Source of the DNA: Deltaproteobacteria bacterium HGW-Deltaproteobacteria-15
GTDB lineage: Bacteria > Desulfobacterota > DSM-4660 > Desulfatiglandales > HGW-15
Direction: 5' to 3'
Assembly: GCA_002840535.1 (NCBI GenBank)
Contig: PHBH01000008.1
Coordinates: 1-64,000 of the forward strand
Length of the DNA: 64,000 nt
In this document: positions 7,787-16,761 of the stretch, piece by piece
Position numbering within the stretch: the stretch's first letter is position 1
Layout: each line of letters opens with the position of its first letter
Notes under the pieces: generated by a model
What the model was told of the DNA's origin: nothing
What the model saw: the letters and a program-made list of their open reading frames with translations, nothing else
Database searches by the model: none
Position numbers and translations under genes: made by a program

Positions 7787-8842
7787 TCAGTCCACATGGA
7801 GCACCACGGAGAAGGCGTTAAATCCCACCCACACTTCATCATTTTCGCGGATGTCGATCCTCTGTCGGCTCTCTTCCGTAATGATCGAACATAGCTCTAT
7901 ACCATCCGCCACGCGCACCACTACCTCGCTGGTCACCTTGCCACGGGTAATACGCTGAACAATACCTCGAAAACTGTTCTGGGCCGTGGAATTCGGTTCC
8001 TTGTCGCTCTTGTAAACCGTGACCCAAGGCGCCTTCACCTCGGCGATGATCATGGCGCCCGGTCTCAAGCCAAGCCGGGAGAGGCTGTCGTTGGTGATGA
8101 TGGCGAAGACAGTGTATCCCGAGATGGATGTGATCTCCACCACTGCCTGGATATCGCCTTTGCGGATCCGGCTGATCTTTCCGAAAAAGGCATTGCGGGC
8201 GCTTGTCTTTCTACTGGTCTCCTTGTCTACAAAATACCTCGCTACCTGTTTTACGTCATCGTCGGAGAATTCCACATAGGAGGCGACAAGGTTCGGCGAC
8301 CCGTGACCGAGGATCTTCTGCACGACTGGTAAAGGCATATTGTTTTGAAGCAGTTCGACCGCCCTGGATCTTCGTATGGCGTCGGGGGTGCCCAACTCCC
8401 GAGGTATGCCGATGGCCTCGGCACGTTCATAGAACTTCCGCCGAACGTGGCCGGGATCGACGTGGAAGATACTTCGTGGCGCGCTCTTTGCTTCAGGGCC
8501 ATTCAAGGTACTGTGGATCTCGGATGAAAGTGCTTCCGAGATTTCCACCTCCCGGCATGCTCTGGTCTTGTTCGCACCCCCTTTACAAAACTGAACCATG
8601 TGATTCTCAAAATCAATATCTGAAGGCTTCAGACTGAGCACCTCGTTCAGCCTGGCCCCGGTGTTGCGGATCAAAAGGAAAATGGCAAGAATGCGCTCCC
8701 TCGATCGCCTGGTATCCGAACGAAAGGGGGCAACCGCCCATGAACGGAAAGATTGTTCAAGCTTTTCCATCTGGGCCGTATCGAGACACCGGCCGTCATT
8801 TCCCGTAGGCGTTATTCGGGCATGATGTGTGTCTGCGGGCAT
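7787..8842 (-). CDS. tunR: TunR-like regulator: tyrosine-recombinase domain fused to two TOBE domains
   Basis: A 351-residue protein. Residues 20-205 are a tyrosine recombinase catalytic domain: Arg64 (TGARLNEVL), Lys92, Asp154-x-x-Arg157 where integrases have His-x-x-Arg, His180 (LGHGS) and Tyr189. Residues 213-280 and 285-351 are two Mop/TOBE oxyanion-binding domains (ARNAFFGKISRIRKG and the related second copy). This architecture is the TunR family described in sulfate-reducing bacteria, which uses an integrase fold to bind DNA and responds to tungstate or molybdate. It is transcribed divergently from a MOT1-type transporter gene, its likely target. Whether recombinase activity remains is open, since the Tyr nucleophile is kept. 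Confidence 0.8.
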   Translation of the reverse strand: MPADTHHARITPTGNDGRCLDTAQMEKLEQSFRSWAVAPFRSDTRRSRERILAIFLLIRNTGARLNEVLSLKPSDIDFENHMVQFCKGGANKTRACREVEISEALSSEIHSTLNGPEAKSAPRSIFHVDPGHVRRKFYERAEAIGIPRELGTPDAIRRSRAVELLQNNMPLPVVQKILGHGSPNLVASYVEFSDDDVKQVARYFVDKETSRKTSARNAFFGKISRIRKGDIQAVVEITSISGYTVFAIITNDSLSRLGLRPGAMIIAEVKAPWVTVYKSDKEPNSTAQNSFRGIVQRITRGKVTSEVVVRVADGIELCSIITEESRQRIDIRENDEVWVGFNAFSVVLHVD

Positions 8843-8970
8843 AGACTGAAACTCCCTCTTCCCCTTAATAATTGCATAAAACCCGGGGGGTGCTGACCTG
8901 AAACCCTATATGGACAAAGCCTCTCATCGACACTGCCCTTGTTTTCAGTCTCCGCCCTGTGTTGCGTCCT

Positions 8971-9064
8971 GTCATGCCCGCGCAGGCGGGCATCCAGTCC
9001 TCGGAGTCTCGCATGGATTCCCGCCGGAGTTTATCCCGCACTCGATGCGGGGCGGGAATGACGG
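8971..9064. repeat. MITE/REP-like element with GTCAT-CCCGC ends
   Basis: The element begins GTCATGCCCGC and ends GCGGGAATGAC, with internal CCCGC/GCGGG hairpins. A related but shorter arrangement lies at 50655-50715. Such GTCAT-CCCGC elements are common non-coding repeats in proteobacteria. Confidence 0.6.
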
Positions 9065-9164
9065 GTGGTGACAAGCGAAGTTTTATGCAACGTTTAGAGT
9101 TTCCTCAATTCCCATGTCTTTGACCTGATTCTGGACTTGATTGGGGGAAATTTCAAGATCTTGC

Positions 9165-9193
9165 TTGACAGAGAGAGGGAAAGGGGCTACTGT
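9165..9193 (+). promoter_or_regulatory. Sigma-70-type promoter for the MOT1 operon
   Basis: TTGACA (9165-9170), a 17-bp spacer and TACTGT (9188-9193) make a credible promoter about 150 bp upstream of the first small ORF of the transporter operon. Confidence 0.45.
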
Positions 9194-9201
9194 TTTTAGT
9201 G

Positions 9202-9225
9202 ACACGATTAGAAAAGTTTTCGTGT
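9202..9225. promoter_or_regulatory. Inverted repeat, candidate TunR-like operator
   Basis: ACACGA and TCGTGT flank a 12-bp spacer just downstream of the proposed -10 box, where a bound protein would block transcription. The divergent TunR-like gene makes that regulator the first candidate. I have not matched it to a published TunR motif. Confidence 0.35.
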
Positions 9226-9344
9226 ATATAGGAAATTTTCAGCTCAACGAAAGGACGATTTGCAGAAAAACCGCGTACCCATTACAGGCCGAACAGGCGG
9301 AATTCTCGGCCGCTTAAGACATTTCAGAAGCAAGGAGGTGTCTT

Positions 9345-9452
9345 ATGGAAAACATCGTGATGGGAGAAAAAAACGTTCTTTTTCTTATGATCGTTATCAT
9401 TGCACTCTTCATCTTGGTTTCCCTGTCGGCGCCTGGCTGCCTGATGGCTTGA
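9345..9452 (+). CDS. Small 35-residue membrane protein
   Basis: ATG at 9345 is preceded by a near-perfect Shine-Dalgarno (AAGGAGGTG). The frame encodes a short polar start (MENIVMGEKN), one hydrophobic segment of about 20 residues (VLFLMIVIIALFILVSL), then SAPGCLMA. It lies 72 bp upstream of the MOT1 transporter gene in the same direction, and both follow the candidate promoter and operator. It could be a small subunit or regulator of the transporter, or a leader peptide. I recognise no family. Confidence 0.55.
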   Translation: MENIVMGEKNVLFLMIVIIALFILVSLSAPGCLMA

Positions 9453-9524
9453 ATGAGGGAAATCACTTTTTGAAAACAACCTTGAATCGGAACAATAAAC
9501 CGTCCATAGCGAGGAAGAGGGGCA

Positions 9525-10739
9525 ATGGAAAAAGAGACAACATGCAACGGCTTCGAAGTAAGTGGTTATCCATTCCGGCTTGATCGTGTCGAGCTCGCCG
9601 GTGCATTCGGGGATCTGGGGACGCTTCTTCCGATTGTAGTCGCCATGATTCTCATCAATGGATTAAGCCCGACCATGGTGTTCCTCGCCTTTGGGTTGTT
9701 CTATCTCCTAACGGGGTTCTACTATCGGATGCCCGTGCCCGTACAGCCCCTGAAGGCGGTAGGAGCAATTGCCATTGCTTACCCCGCACAGATCACGGAG
9801 TCGGTCATCGGCGCCGCCGGGATCATCTTCGGGGCTCTCCTTATCGTCTTTTCGCTGACTGGAATGGTCGACAAGCTTGCGAAGCTTTTCACAGCGCCGG
9901 TGGTGCGAGGGATCCAGCTTGCACTAGGGTTGATTTTCCTCAAAAAAGGAATCGAACTGATCGTGGCCGAGAAGCTTTTCATGTCCGGGGTCGATGGTAG
10001 CTTTTCCGCGTATCACCTGAACCTTGTTTTGGGCATCGTGGTTTTTGCCCTGGTTCTGCTCCTCCTGGATAACCGCAAGTTTCCCGCCGCCCTGGTCGCA
10101 CTGGCGGCCGGCATTTCAGCAGGTCTACTTTTCGGCGGAGCCCAGGGACTGAAGCCTACGTTCGGACCCACGGAGGTGCGACTTATTTCACCTTCCATTC
10201 AGGATTTCTGGGTTGCATTCATCATGCTCATCCTGCCGCAAGTGCCGCTTACGATCGGGAATGCCTGCGTAGGAACAGCCGATCTATGCAGCACCCTCTA
10301 CCCGAAGTCTCCCCTTCTCGACAGGTGCGGCGCGGGCAGATTCGCGTGGACCATGGGCCTCGCAAACCTACCTGCGGGCTTCTTCGGAGCAGTTCCCATG
10401 TGTCACGGAACCGGAGGATTGGCAGCGCACTACCGTTTCGGAGCAAGGACCGGAGGTGCTCCAATAATGATAGGAGCTCTTTTCGTTATCCTGGCCCTGG
10501 CGTTCGGGGAACTCGGCTTCGCGATTCTCGCCATTATTCCTAATTCCGTGCTTGGGGTGCTTCTCGTTTTTGCCGGGCTTGAGCTCTGTCCTCTGGTGCG
10601 GAGCCTCAAAACGAATGAGGAGTTCTTCGTAGCCCTGCTTATCGCGGGGATCGCCCTGGCAGTCCCGAACATGGCGTGGGCGTTTGGGGCGGGAATTGTC
10701 GCCGATCTGCTCATCCGCAAGGCCAAGATAAAGATATAG
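9525..10739 (+). CDS. MOT1-family molybdate/sulfate transporter
   Basis: A 404-residue integral membrane protein with about ten hydrophobic segments. Two motifs of the MOT1 (SulP-related, putative sulfate/molybdate transporter) family are clear: AFGDLGTLLPIVVAM near residue 27 and MPVPVQPLKAVGAIAIAYP near residue 68, with a related late copy around ATGTGGLAAHYRFGARTG. MOT1 proteins import molybdate with high affinity. Divergent placement from a TunR-like oxyanion sensor supports molybdate or tungstate as substrate. The window also encodes a molybdopterin oxidoreductase that would need the metal. Confidence 0.88.
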   Translation: MEKETTCNGFEVSGYPFRLDRVELAGAFGDLGTLLPIVVAMILINGLSPTMVFLAFGLFYLLTGFYYRMPVPVQPLKAVGAIAIAYPAQITESVIGAAGIIFGALLIVFSLTGMVDKLAKLFTAPVVRGIQLALGLIFLKKGIELIVAEKLFMSGVDGSFSAYHLNLVLGIVVFALVLLLLDNRKFPAALVALAAGISAGLLFGGAQGLKPTFGPTEVRLISPSIQDFWVAFIMLILPQVPLTIGNACVGTADLCSTLYPKSPLLDRCGAGRFAWTMGLANLPAGFFGAVPMCHGTGGLAAHYRFGARTGGAPIMIGALFVILALAFGELGFAILAIIPNSVLGVLLVFAGLELCPLVRSLKTNEEFFVALLIAGIALAVPNMAWAFGAGIVADLLIRKAKIKI

Positions 10740-10775
10740 CAGTCGCTGAAAACCAGCACGTGAAGGAGAATTGGC

Positions 10776-10979
10776 ATGTGCAGAATCGAGATTGCTCTCA
10801 AGAGCTTGGAAAACAGCACTGACCTCGAAAAAACGCGCAGCTTGCTCCGGCAGGCAGATGCCTGCGCGACATGCCCTGAGCAAGCCCATACCGCCGTGGG
10901 AGCCGATGAATGCAGTTGCCGGGTACGGTTCCGGACCGAACTCCAGAACAGCCTGAGGTCATTCTTTGGCGGGTCATAG
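10776..10979 (+). CDS. Small Cys-containing protein downstream of the MOT1 transporter
   Basis: The frame of 67 residues starts with ATG after GGAG at a suitable spacing and follows the transporter by 36 bp. It contains two close Cys pairs, CATC near residue 29 and CSC near residue 46, which could bind a metal. No family is recognised. It may be a genuine small protein of the operon. Confidence 0.45.
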   Translation: MCRIEIALKSLENSTDLEKTRSLLRQADACATCPEQAHTAVGADECSCRVRFRTELQNSLRSFFGGS

Positions 10980-11088
10980 TGCCTGCTGGAAAATCCCTGA
11001 ACCGTAATATAAGTTTGACGAGTCCATGGAACAGGAATAAAAATGTACAACTTCTTCAAAAACCAAAAACTGAAAGGAGGATTCCGAA

Positions 11089-11451
11089 ATGGGAATGATC
11101 CAAACCAAAAGGTCGGTCTTAATGATCCTGAGCGTCTTCGTAGTCTTTATGGCTCTTGCGATGCCGTCACTTGCGCAGGAGAAAAAGAAGGAGAAACATG
11201 ACAAGGTCTGGGGAACCCTCGTTTCGGCAAAGGCCGAGCCCTCCGGCAAGGTTTCCCCTATTGCGCTCGAAACCCAGAAGAAGGAGATTGTTCCTCTCGC
11301 CAACAACGCGGTAGCAAAGAAACTCGAGAAAAAAGTGGGCAGTAAGATGGAGATCGAGGGGCAGTTCAAGGACGTGGACGGGAAAAAGGTTTTGGAGCCT
11401 TGGGTTTTTGTGCAGAAAGAAAGTCCTGATGCCCCAACAAAGAAGCCGTAG
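11089..11451 (+). CDS. Hypothetical secreted protein
   Basis: A 120-residue protein with an excellent Shine-Dalgarno (AAGGAGG) and a signal peptide ending ...MALAMPSLAQ. The mature part is Lys-rich and has the repeated beta-type pattern of a small OB-like fold (VWGTLVSAKAEP, KMEIEGQFKDVDGKKVLEPWVFVQ). I do not recognise a named family. It is probably periplasmic. It is the last gene before a terminator. Confidence 0.7.
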   Translation: MGMIQTKRSVLMILSVFVVFMALAMPSLAQEKKKEKHDKVWGTLVSAKAEPSGKVSPIALETQKKEIVPLANNAVAKKLEKKVGSKMEIEGQFKDVDGKKVLEPWVFVQKESPDAPTKKP

Positions 11452-11789
11452 GCCGACGCAGGTTGATGCCGTCGAGGCACCCTTAACCGGCCGGCGAAGT
11501 AGACTTAAACCCTCCGAAGCCCCTGTGGGGGCCAAGGAGGGTATCCCGACAGCTCCGATATCGGGCGGGATCCTGAATCTCGCCCCACGTCTTACGTCCC
11601 CAAATGGTCGAGTCAAATCGGCAAATCGCCGCCATCCAAAATCTTTGACAGATTCCGGCTTTAACCTTATGCTGCTTGAAAAAATTACTTTACGAGGTGA
11701 TGGAGTTCACCCTGGAACCGCCCCTTAAAGGCCGAGAACTCCTACCAGGGCTTTGACGTGTGGGGCGTTTTGAGTAGCACTCTTTTAAG

Positions 11790-11825
11790 CTCCTGCCGGA
11801 ATGAAGCCGGGCAGGAGTTTTTTTT
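11790..11825 (+). terminator. Rho-independent terminator
   Basis: CTCCTGCC and GGCAGGAG form an 8-bp stem with a 12-nt loop, followed directly by a run of eight T. Confidence 0.85.
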
Positions 11826-11898
11826 ATTGAACCGAAACAGCGAGCGTATTCTCCTCGCCTTGCTCGGAGTCCCACCCCTTCGGGGCGGTGCCCATTTT

Positions 11899-11918
11899 CC
11901 CCGCAGCTCGCTGCGGGG
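11899..11918. repeat. CCCCGCAG-CTCG-CTGCGGGG hairpin
   Basis: A perfect 8-bp inverted repeat with a 4-nt loop, next to another GC hairpin (CACCCC...GGGGCGGTG). It looks like part of a dispersed repeat rather than a terminator, as no T-run follows. Confidence 0.6.
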
Positions 11919-12002
11919 AGCTTCAATGGAAGATCTGTTCCTCACAAGAATCTGTGGAATCTGCGGAATCTGAAAATCCGTTAAAATTCTAAAGGAGTTT
12001 GC

Positions 12003-13145
12003 ATGGAAAACCTATGGTTTCAATCCGCGCTCTGGATTGGGCTTGCACTCATTGCGGCGCTCCTATCCATCCGAATCAAGATATCGGTGGCCCTTGTCGA
12101 GATCGTGATCGGCGCATTGGCGGGGAATTCGCTCGGATTGTTTACAACGGACTGGATCAACTACCTGGCCGGCGTCGGGGCGATTCTTCTCACCTTCCTT
12201 GCAGGGGCGGAGATCGATCCGGCCGTCATCAGGAAGCACTTCTGGTCGAGCACCACTATCGGTGCAGTCGGCTTTTTCGCTCCCTATTTCGGTGTCCTTG
12301 CATTCACCCATTATCTTTGTGACTGGCCCTGGCCCCAGGCCCAGATTGCCGGCATCGCCTTATCCACCACATCCGTTGCCGTTGTCTATGCCGTCATGGT
12401 GGAAACCGGGTTCAACCGGACCGAGATGGGAAAGATCATCCTGGCCGCCTGTTTCATCAATGACATCGGAACGGTTCTGGCTCTTGGAATCGTTTTCGCG
12501 AACTATAATATGTGGCTCGTCCTGTTCATGGTCGTGACAGCCCTTGCCATGTGGTTGCTGCCCAGGTTCGTGCCGTGGTATTTTGCGAAAGTGGGGAGCA
12601 GGATCAGCGAACCGGAGACGAAATTCATCCTTCTCGTTCTGTTCTTTCTGGGAGGGTTGGGCAACATGGCCAAAAGCGAGGCGGTTCTCCCGGCCTATCT
12701 CGTGGGCATGGTTCTGGCGCCATTCTTTCTCAAGGAACGCGTTCTCGCCCAGAGAATACGAGTGATTGCCTTTACCCTTCTTACCCCTTTCTACTTCCTC
12801 AAAGCCGGATCGCTTGTAAAATTCGAGACGGTGATTTCGGCACTGGGTCTCATTGCGCTGCTTTTAGGGGTGAAAATGCTGACCAAGTTCATCGGCATCT
12901 GGCCCCTGACCAAGGCATTCAGGTTCGAAAGAAAGGAAGGGATGTATACAACCCTCATGATGTGCACGGGGCTTACCTTCGGGAGCATTTCAGCCTTGTT
13001 CGGACTCACCAACGGAATCATCGATCAGGATCAGTACACGATCCTGGTGACTGCGGTGATCGGCAGCGCCGTGGTGCCTACGTTGATCGCCCAGAAGTTC
13101 TTCCAACCGGAATACAAGACTCTAGAGGAGGAAAATCATGTATAG
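12003..13145 (+). CDS. Cation:proton antiporter (Na+/H+ exchanger family)
   Basis: A 380-residue protein with about eleven membrane segments, no cytoplasmic C-terminal domain, and the ion-binding Asn-Asp pair of monovalent cation/proton antiporters (AACFINDIGTVLALG, near residue 152). It exchanges Na+ or K+ for protons across the inner membrane. The final 8 bases overlap the start of a universal stress protein gene, so the stress protein may modulate the transporter, as seen for other antiporter-Usp pairs. Confidence 0.85.
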   Translation: MENLWFQSALWIGLALIAALLSIRIKISVALVEIVIGALAGNSLGLFTTDWINYLAGVGAILLTFLAGAEIDPAVIRKHFWSSTTIGAVGFFAPYFGVLAFTHYLCDWPWPQAQIAGIALSTTSVAVVYAVMVETGFNRTEMGKIILAACFINDIGTVLALGIVFANYNMWLVLFMVVTALAMWLLPRFVPWYFAKVGSRISEPETKFILLVLFFLGGLGNMAKSEAVLPAYLVGMVLAPFFLKERVLAQRIRVIAFTLLTPFYFLKAGSLVKFETVISALGLIALLLGVKMLTKFIGIWPLTKAFRFERKEGMYTTLMMCTGLTFGSISALFGLTNGIIDQDQYTILVTAVIGSAVVPTLIAQKFFQPEYKTLEEENHV

Positions 13146-13557
13146 GAAGATACTGCATGGTCTGGATGGCTCCGCCGGCTCTTTCAAAGCCCTGACTCAT
13201 GCCATCGAATTGTCGAAACGTTATGCCGCACCGCTCCATACCATATCCATCGAGGAAGTCCCGCACTACGCAGGAACGATTGGAGAAGTCATAGAGGAGA
13301 AGAGCGCAGCCAACGGCAGATTCGGAGAAGCGATTCTGAAGGCGCGGGAATTGGCATCAAAGGCGGGTGTAGAAATCGCACACCACGTCATCGTGGGCCA
13401 TGAAGTCAAAAGCATCGTGGAATTCATTAAAATGCACAAATTCGATGTCCTTGTCATAGGCTTCCTGGGGCACTCGGCCCTGTACGACCGCATCATGGGA
13501 GGCACTTGCCAGGGCCTTGTCAGGCTCGCGCCCTGTTCGGTGCTCGTGGTGAAATAG
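13138..13557 (+). CDS. Universal stress protein, UspA family
   Basis: A 139-residue cytoplasmic protein with the Usp alpha/beta fold: an opening strand (YRKILHGLDGSAGSFKALTHAI), a middle strand (DVLVIGFLGHS) and a close match to the ATP-binding loop G-x2-G-x9-G (GFLGHSALYDRIMGG), ending in APCSVLVVK. AGGAGG lies shortly before the ATG, inside the end of the antiporter gene. ATP-binding Usp proteins act as stress-linked regulators, here probably for the antiporter. Confidence 0.88.
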   Translation: MYRKILHGLDGSAGSFKALTHAIELSKRYAAPLHTISIEEVPHYAGTIGEVIEEKSAANGRFGEAILKARELASKAGVEIAHHVIVGHEVKSIVEFIKMHKFDVLVIGFLGHSALYDRIMGGTCQGLVRLAPCSVLVVK

Positions 13558-13914
13558 GACGCACCTTTCGATCTTTGCCGTGACTGCGGGGGATCAGCGT
13601 TTCGGGAGCTTTTCCAGTTACCCTTTTTCTTGCCCTGAACGTGCCTGTACACTCGTAATGAGAAGTCTTCCATTGCCTTCTTGCACATCTTCAAGTTTTG
13701 GGCGGCCGGTTTTTGCAACGAAAGCCCGCTTGCTGCATTCTCGCCAAAGATGATGTATCTGCCGATGCTTCCTTTTTGTCTTCCGAATACATGATCTACC
13801 TACCACGCTCTTTATCTTTTCTACGTTAAAATTGCGCAAGTGCGCATCAGGCACTTACCTCCCTAGACCAAGCGGATATTCCATTGAAACTGATGCTGCG
13901 CGGGGGAGCAAAAG
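13558..13914. other. Intergenic region, no supported gene
   Basis: A 78-residue minus-strand frame (13618-13854) exists but has no start signal or recognisable family. The stretch presumably holds the porin promoter. Confidence 0.45.
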
Positions 13915-15405
13915 ATGAAGAGGGGTACTTTGACGCAAGCGCTGGTTTTTGGCTTCTGGAGAGCCGCTGTGATCTGCCTGTGTCCCTTCCTCGGTTCCCT
14001 GGCTCTTGCTCAGGATCCGGAAAAGGAGCTCAGGGAACGCATCGAGAAACTCGAACAGGTCATTCAGGACTACAAGAAGATCATGGAGGCCCATGAAGAA
14101 GAATTGAAGAGGGTAAAGGAAGCGATGAACAAACATGCGGCTTCCGTGGATCAAAAGGCGCAAGCAGCGGTTCAGAAGTCTGAGCACAGGGAATATTTGG
14201 GTCACCTCATGCAAAGCCTGCGGCTTACCGAAAAAGAAAAGACCCCGGAAGAAAAAAGACTGGAGACGGTCTATGACGAAGGATTTTACCTGAAGGGGGC
14301 CGATGACCAGCTTCGGATCGGTGGATGGCTGCAGGCCGATTCCAGATGGTTCCTGGACAGCGAGCATCCCGAAAACGATACTTTCCTGATTCGGAGAGCC
14401 AGACTGGATATCCGAGGGGTCCTGGAAAACGATTGGGCCTATCGCTTGTATGGGACATTCATCGGTGAGCGGAATGGAATCCTCCAGGAAGGGTGGCTTG
14501 AATATCGGAAGTATGGCGCGCTTCGAATCCGTGCCGGACAGGTCTTCGAGCCCTTCAGCATGGAGGCCGTGTACTCTTCCCGCTGGGTGGATTTCGCTGA
14601 ACGGGCTATGATCGTCAATGCCCTCGCCCCGCAGGAGGATATCGGGATAATGGTCTTCGGCAAGGTTTACAACGATCAAATCGTCTATGCCATGGGTTTT
14701 TTCAACGGGCAGGGGCGCAATCGGGAAGCCGTTGTCGACGACAAGGATTTTACAACTCGCCTCGTCTATTCCCCCTTTCTTCATTCGGATGGACTGCCGT
14801 GGCTCAAGGGACTTTATGTGGGAGGTTCCTTCAGTACGGGCAACAACGAACGGGACCTGTCGGGCAGCGACTTCAACACGCAGGCCTTTACACCCTTTTT
14901 CGATTTTACAGAGGAGGCTGTCATGGACGACAGGCTCACCCGCTGGGGACTCGAATTGGAATACCTCTACGGCCCGTTCAGTGCAAAATCCGAGTACCTC
15001 TCCGGCCATTTCGAAAAGATTGGAACCGCCCCCCGGTTCAGCGACCTCGACGTGAGAGGGTTCTATGTTAATCTGGGATATGTGTTGACCGGAGAGGACG
15101 CGCCGCGCGACTTCTCCATCAAACCACTCCATGTATTCGATCCCGCCAATGGTGGCTGGGGATCATGGCAGGTCGTAGGCCGTTATCAGACTTTGAGAAC
15201 AGACAGAGGGCTTCTCGACCTGGGGCTGGCCAGGGGCACGGACGATGCGAAGTCGGTTACCCTTGGTCTCAACTGGTATCCCAACCGGCACATGCGCTTC
15301 CAGTTCAACTATGATCATGCCTGGTTCGACGAGGATATTATTATCCAAGACATACGGTTGGACAATGAGGATACTTTCATCACCCGCTTTTTGTATGACT
15401 TCTAG
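13915..15405 (+). CDS. Phosphate-selective porin O/P-type outer membrane porin
   Basis: A 496-residue protein. A signal peptide (to about residue 33, ...GSLALAQ) is followed by a coiled-coil of about 45 residues (EKELRERIEKLEQVIQDYKK), as in trimeric porins of the OprO/OprP family, and then by a beta-barrel from about residue 120 (IGGWLQADSRWF, FLIRRARLDIRGVL) to a C-terminal FLYDF with terminal Phe. The RRARLDIRG stretch is a family hallmark. It lets small anions such as phosphate or pyrophosphate through the outer membrane. GGGGAG precedes the ATG. Its stop lies 26 bp inside the convergent MFS gene. Confidence 0.87.
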   Translation: MKRGTLTQALVFGFWRAAVICLCPFLGSLALAQDPEKELRERIEKLEQVIQDYKKIMEAHEEELKRVKEAMNKHAASVDQKAQAAVQKSEHREYLGHLMQSLRLTEKEKTPEEKRLETVYDEGFYLKGADDQLRIGGWLQADSRWFLDSEHPENDTFLIRRARLDIRGVLENDWAYRLYGTFIGERNGILQEGWLEYRKYGALRIRAGQVFEPFSMEAVYSSRWVDFAERAMIVNALAPQEDIGIMVFGKVYNDQIVYAMGFFNGQGRNREAVVDDKDFTTRLVYSPFLHSDGLPWLKGLYVGGSFSTGNNERDLSGSDFNTQAFTPFFDFTEEAVMDDRLTRWGLELEYLYGPFSAKSEYLSGHFEKIGTAPRFSDLDVRGFYVNLGYVLTGEDAPRDFSIKPLHVFDPANGGWGSWQVVGRYQTLRTDRGLLDLGLARGTDDAKSVTLGLNWYPNRHMRFQFNYDHAWFDEDIIIQDIRLDNEDTFITRFLYDF

Positions 15406-16630
15406 TGTCCTGAGTCATTGATCCGACCGAGTCCTTCCCGAAAACCGCGAACCCCGCTGTGGCGATGATCCCGAAAATGAAGGCGGTGACGAGGTTCGTC
15501 TCCGGGCTGATCTGCCACAGGAATGCGCCGCCAAACGCGGCAAAGGAGACCACCACGTCCCGGATCAGGTAGTAGAGACCGAACATTCCTGCCTTGCAGC
15601 TATCGGGCGAGAGATCCATGATCAAGGACTTTCGTGTCGGCTCTCCGAACTCCTTCAGGCCACGCAGGATGAAGGCCGCCACCAGCCATTCCAACGATCG
15701 GCTGTAGAGAAGTACCAGGGGGAAGAGGGTAAAGAAGATAAAGGTGATGAGCACAAAAGGCTTTTTGGCGCTGCGATCTGCCAGGTAAGCCACAGGAATA
15801 TAGACCAGCACAGCCGTGGCCATTTCAATGGTCGTCAGAAGCCCGAACTGGACAGCGGATACCGGTTCGGCGATGGTTTTCATGGCCCAGACCACGACGA
15901 AGGCATAGGGGATCTGCTCGCAGAAGCGGATAAGGATGTCGGAGACCAGCAGCCCCTTCATGGCCGGATTCATCAGCCTGAAGATCTTGACAGGGTTCTT
16001 TTCCGGTTTCAGGTCGCAGGAATCATCCGAGGTGGTCCGATCCGGCCTGTCATCCTCGATCATCCGCTGCTGCAGCAGGAGAGCCGCAACGGCCATAGCC
16101 AGTGCGGCCCCGAAAGCGAGACGGACGCCGTCGCGCTCGCCCCATACGGCAATGAAGACACCGCCGACCAGCGGACCGAGGGCCATGGGGATTCGCCGCA
16201 CCAGGGAATGCATGCTCACACCCATGGTGCGCTTGTTCTGAGGGAGCACCTTGTAGATGAGGCTCATGGTGGCCGGCAGCGATATGGCCGACCAGGAGAT
16301 GAAGAGCACTGCCCCGGCCACCACCGCCTGCCAGGCGGGAATCAGGATGACCAGGGCGAAACCGGCCATGGCGACCAGGTTGAAGACGAGAAGCGATCGC
16401 TTGGTCCCGATGCGGTCCGACAGATAGCCGCCCGGAAAACTGTAAAGGGCCGACAGGAAGTTGTCCATGGCCTGCAGGAGGCCTATGGCCAGCGCTCCAC
16501 CCCCTAACGCTATGATGTAGATCGGCAGAAAGCGCTCGGCCATCCGCTCGCCCATGCCGACCAGCACCACCATGCCGAGCAATCCGACGGTACTGCGCTG
16601 CAATCCAAGAAAATCCGAGATCCTGGTCAT
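15380..16630 (-). CDS. MFS transporter
   Basis: A 416-residue protein with twelve membrane segments in two six-helix halves. The MFS loop 2-3 motif is visible (GGYLSDRIGTKRSLLVFN, near residue 73) and a second half-copy is at AYLADRSAKKPFV. A charged central loop (residues 195-220) separates the halves. The substrate is unknown. It overlaps the 3' end of the porin gene in convergent orientation. Confidence 0.85.
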   Translation of the reverse strand: MTRISDFLGLQRSTVGLLGMVVLVGMGERMAERFLPIYIIALGGGALAIGLLQAMDNFLSALYSFPGGYLSDRIGTKRSLLVFNLVAMAGFALVILIPAWQAVVAGAVLFISWSAISLPATMSLIYKVLPQNKRTMGVSMHSLVRRIPMALGPLVGGVFIAVWGERDGVRLAFGAALAMAVAALLLQQRMIEDDRPDRTTSDDSCDLKPEKNPVKIFRLMNPAMKGLLVSDILIRFCEQIPYAFVVVWAMKTIAEPVSAVQFGLLTTIEMATAVLVYIPVAYLADRSAKKPFVLITFIFFTLFPLVLLYSRSLEWLVAAFILRGLKEFGEPTRKSLIMDLSPDSCKAGMFGLYYLIRDVVVSFAAFGGAFLWQISPETNLVTAFIFGIIATAGFAVFGKDSVGSMTQDTRSHTKSG

Positions 16631-16761
16631 CTCCCGTCGATGACCTCCTTATAGAATTTTCTGCGAGGTATGCGGGAGGCCCCATTGAGAACAAGGTCTG
16701 TTCGGGACGCAAGAAGCCTGCTAAGCAATGCACGTGTAAGAAAGCGTAAGGTCGCTGTTTA

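Larger units (their letters stand above)
11452..12002. other. Intergenic region with terminator and repeat hairpins
   Basis: No gene is supported. The region holds the terminator at 11790-11825 and GC-rich hairpins at about 11870-11920. A ribosome-binding site (AAAGGAG) for the antiporter gene is at its right end. Confidence 0.55.

Noticed and set aside
7787..8842. Active phage or transposon integrase marking a mobile element
   Set aside because: The two TOBE domains, the HxxR change and the divergent molybdate transporter fit a TunR-type regulator, and no attachment repeats or phage genes flank it.
13855..15132. Long minus-strand frame of 425 codons
   Set aside because: It is the shadow of the OprP-type porin on the plus strand and has no family, signal peptide or ribosome-binding site.
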